Assembly (NCBI RefSeq): GCF_900101505.1
Contig: NZ_FMZI01000005.1
Coordinates: 62,001-126,000 of the forward strand
Reading direction: 5' to 3'
Length of the DNA: 64,000 nt
Source: Antarctobacter albus
GTDB lineage: Bacteria; Pseudomonadota; Alphaproteobacteria; Rhodobacterales; Rhodobacteraceae
The notes below the pieces were generated by a model. It was given only the letters and a program-made list of their open reading frames with translations. It was not told the origin of the DNA and did not search any database. Made by a program: the position numbers and the translations under genes. Positions 62,592 through 64,000 of this stretch are shown piece by piece (position 1 is the first letter of the stretch; each line of letters starts with the position of its first letter).

Positions 62592-63776
62592 ATGGCCACG
62601 AAGGACCAGCCCGCAAGCGAAACGGCACCCAGGGGCAAGGACACGCCCCCGGGCAAGACCAACCCGGCATCCGTGCTGCAGGTCGAGCGGCGCGACTTTG
62701 TCGACATCGTCCCCGAAGGCCGCGACCGCGCGCAACCGATGCGGGGTTTCGACCCGATCTATACCGACATCGTGGATTACATCGTCCGCTGCACGCACCG
62801 CATCTGGGACGAGCGCGACGTGGGGCTGATCTATACCCACTACACGCATAACTGCGTCGTCTACCACGCCACCGGCACGATCTATAACCGCGAGGATGTG
62901 GTCCATGACACCATCAAGCGGATGTTCATGCTGCCCGAACGCCGCGGCATGGCCACCCAGGTGATCTGGAACGGCAACGAGGACGATGGCTTTTACACCT
63001 CGCACCTCGTCACCGGCACCGGGCGGCACACCCAGCCCGGCATCTACGGCAAGCCCACGGGCCGCACATTTGTCGCGCGCACCATCGCCGACTGCATGAT
63101 CTACGAGAACATGATCTACCGCGAATGGCTGGTGGTCGACAGCATGGCGCAGGTGAAACAGATCGGGCTGGACGCCCAGGCCTACGCCGAAAACCTCGCC
63201 CGGCCCTACTTTGAAAAGGGGCTGCTGGCCGTCGACATGGGCGAAAACCGCCGCCTGATCGGCCAGTACCCGCCCGAGACCGCCCCTGACACCGAGATCG
63301 CCAATACCGACCTCGAACGCGAGGTACTGGAGTGGCTGCACGAGATCCACAACAAGCGCATGTTCGGCAAGATCCGCGAGGTCTATGCCCCCACGGTCCA
63401 GTACCACGGCCCCCTGATGAAGGAACTCTACGGCCACGGCGCCGTCACGCACCAGACGGTCGGCCTCTATGCCACCGTGCCGGACGGGTTCTACATGCCG
63501 CAGCACATCTGTTCGGTCCCCTGCGAGGAAGGCGGAACCAAGGTTGCCGTGCGCTGGCTGATCGAGGGGCATCACCTCGGCTGGGGCGTGATGGAAGAGA
63601 TCGGCGCGCCCACCGGCAAGCGGGTGCAGATCATGGGCATGAGCCATTTCCATATCAAGAACGGCCGCATCGTCGATGAATGGACGAACTACGACGAAAT
63701 GTCGGTACTGATGCAGATCAAGCTGGCCCAGATGGCCGACCGCGACAGCGCGGTCCTGGACGAAGGCGACGCCTGA
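62592..63776 (+). CDS. Double NTF2/SnoaL-fold protein E
   Basis: A 394-residue paralogue of A and B with an extra N-terminal polar segment (about residues 1-40). It shares the GFDPIYTDIVDYI-----HRIWDERD opening with A and B, then GIYGKPTGRTFVARTIADC (PTGR at about 155-158) and a second-domain EIGAPTGKRVQIMGMSHFHI. The start ATG is at 62592 with AGGACAGAG upstream; an earlier in-frame start would run through the operator. A strong hairpin follows. Confidence 0.82.
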   Translation: MATKDQPASETAPRGKDTPPGKTNPASVLQVERRDFVDIVPEGRDRAQPMRGFDPIYTDIVDYIVRCTHRIWDERDVGLIYTHYTHNCVVYHATGTIYNREDVVHDTIKRMFMLPERRGMATQVIWNGNEDDGFYTSHLVTGTGRHTQPGIYGKPTGRTFVARTIADCMIYENMIYREWLVVDSMAQVKQIGLDAQAYAENLARPYFEKGLLAVDMGENRRLIGQYPPETAPDTEIANTDLEREVLEWLHEIHNKRMFGKIREVYAPTVQYHGPLMKELYGHGAVTHQTVGLYATVPDGFYMPQHICSVPCEEGGTKVAVRWLIEGHHLGWGVMEEIGAPTGKRVQIMGMSHFHIKNGRIVDEWTNYDEMSVLMQIKLAQMADRDSAVLDEGDA

Positions 63777-63793
63777 GGCCGCCTGCCCTGACG

Positions 63794-63827
63794 GCTTGGC
63801 GGGGCCGTCCCGACAGCCCCGCCAAGC
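63794..63827. terminator. 12-bp hairpin, bidirectional
   Basis: GCTTGGCGGGGC (63794-63805) pairs with GCCCCGCCAAGC (63816-63827) around a 10-nt loop. It lies 18 nt after the NTF2-E stop and 7 nt before the stop of the convergent kinase gene, so it probably serves both. Confidence 0.8.
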
Positions 63828-63833
63828 ACGTTC

Positions 63834-64000
63834 TCAAAAACGCATCGTGGCCTCGACTGCGCGTTGCCAGGCCGCGTATTTGTCCTGGCGCGTGGCCTCG
63901 TCCATCGCCGGGACAAAGCTCTTCTCCAGCGCCCAGCCCGCCGCGAACTCGGCCTGTTCCGGGTAGATCCCGGCGCGTTGACCGGCCAGCCATGCCGCCC
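63834..64000 (-). CDS. Glycerol kinase-like FGGY kinase, C-terminal fragment (5' end outside window)
   Basis: The last 55 codons of a gene that continues beyond the right edge. The visible protein reads AAWLAGQRAG, then ALEKSFVPAMDEATR and KYAAWQRAVEATMRF. This is the C-terminal helix region of glycerol kinase-type FGGY kinases (G-AA-LAG...-W...F-P-M----R--Y--W--AV). The specific sugar or polyol cannot be told from the fragment; it may belong to glycerol metabolism or to the adjoining NTF2/ABC cluster. Stop is the TGA at 63836-63834. Confidence 0.72.
   Translation of the reverse strand, partial: AAWLAGQRAGIYPEQAEFAAGWALEKSFVPAMDEATRQDKYAAWQRAVEATMRF

Overview
The window reads as chromosomal DNA of a high-GC alphaproteobacterium of the Rhodobacteraceae (Roseobacter group). 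The support is the mix of families: RlmJ, DUF2842, DUF6524 and DUF6476 proteins, an RpoH sigma factor, a PhaR-type PHA regulator, a puu-type glutamine synthetase cluster, and many small catabolic operons with ATGA overlaps. I could not run a search, so the genus is open. I saw no rRNA, tRNA, CRISPR array, transposase or phage gene.

Layout: 1-450 is the AT-richer end of a DUF6680-like gene, followed by a gene-free stretch full of small hairpins. 0.8-4.6 kb holds membrane proteins, rlmJ, two tandem TerB-domain genes and a PhnD-like cytosolic protein. 4.7-14.9 kb is a polar amino-acid type ABC transporter followed by a gamma-glutamylation cluster: two glutamine synthetase paralogues, a class I glutamine amidotransferase, a PuuB-like oxidase and a DegT aminotransferase. 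It is punctuated by a 22-bp palindrome and by an antisense 80-residue gene with an internal repeat. 15-28.5 kb is housekeeping: phaR, xseA, purD, a DMT exporter, thiN, a large acidic disordered protein, DUF2842, purA, a CAP lipoprotein, an 8-oxoguanine deaminase-like enzyme, hisN and an XRE regulator. 28.7-36.7 kb has a quinone oxidoreductase, a wrecked TonB receptor, a Gfo/Idh/MocA enzyme, a leucine-rich repeat protein, rpoH, a cupin, an RluD-like pseudouridine synthase and a DUF6476 gene.

36.8-44.4 kb is a homoprotocatechuate (3,4-dihydroxyphenylacetate) meta-cleavage operon: hpaH, a FAH-family enzyme, an aromatic amino acid decarboxylase, two unrelated extradiol dioxygenases of the HpaD type, hpaE and hpaF. 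A divergent MarR regulator, hpaR, faces it across a palindromic operator. 44.6-51.1 kb carries a histidinol-dehydrogenase-family gene and a tightly overlapped operon (bicupin, membrane protein, MetE-like, alpha/beta hydrolase, RraA-like, amidase) for a pathway I cannot name.

51.3-63.8 kb is the most unusual part. It combines a complete CUT1-type sugar ABC transporter, a LacI regulator, an SDR, a second histidinol-dehydrogenase-family enzyme, and five NTF2/SnoaL-fold proteins, four of them apparently double-domain. Its two rightward promoter regions share an exact 12-mer, probably the LacI operator. I infer an uncharacterised catabolic system for a sugar, polyol or related polyhydroxy compound. 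The window ends inside a glycerol-kinase-like FGGY kinase gene on the minus strand.
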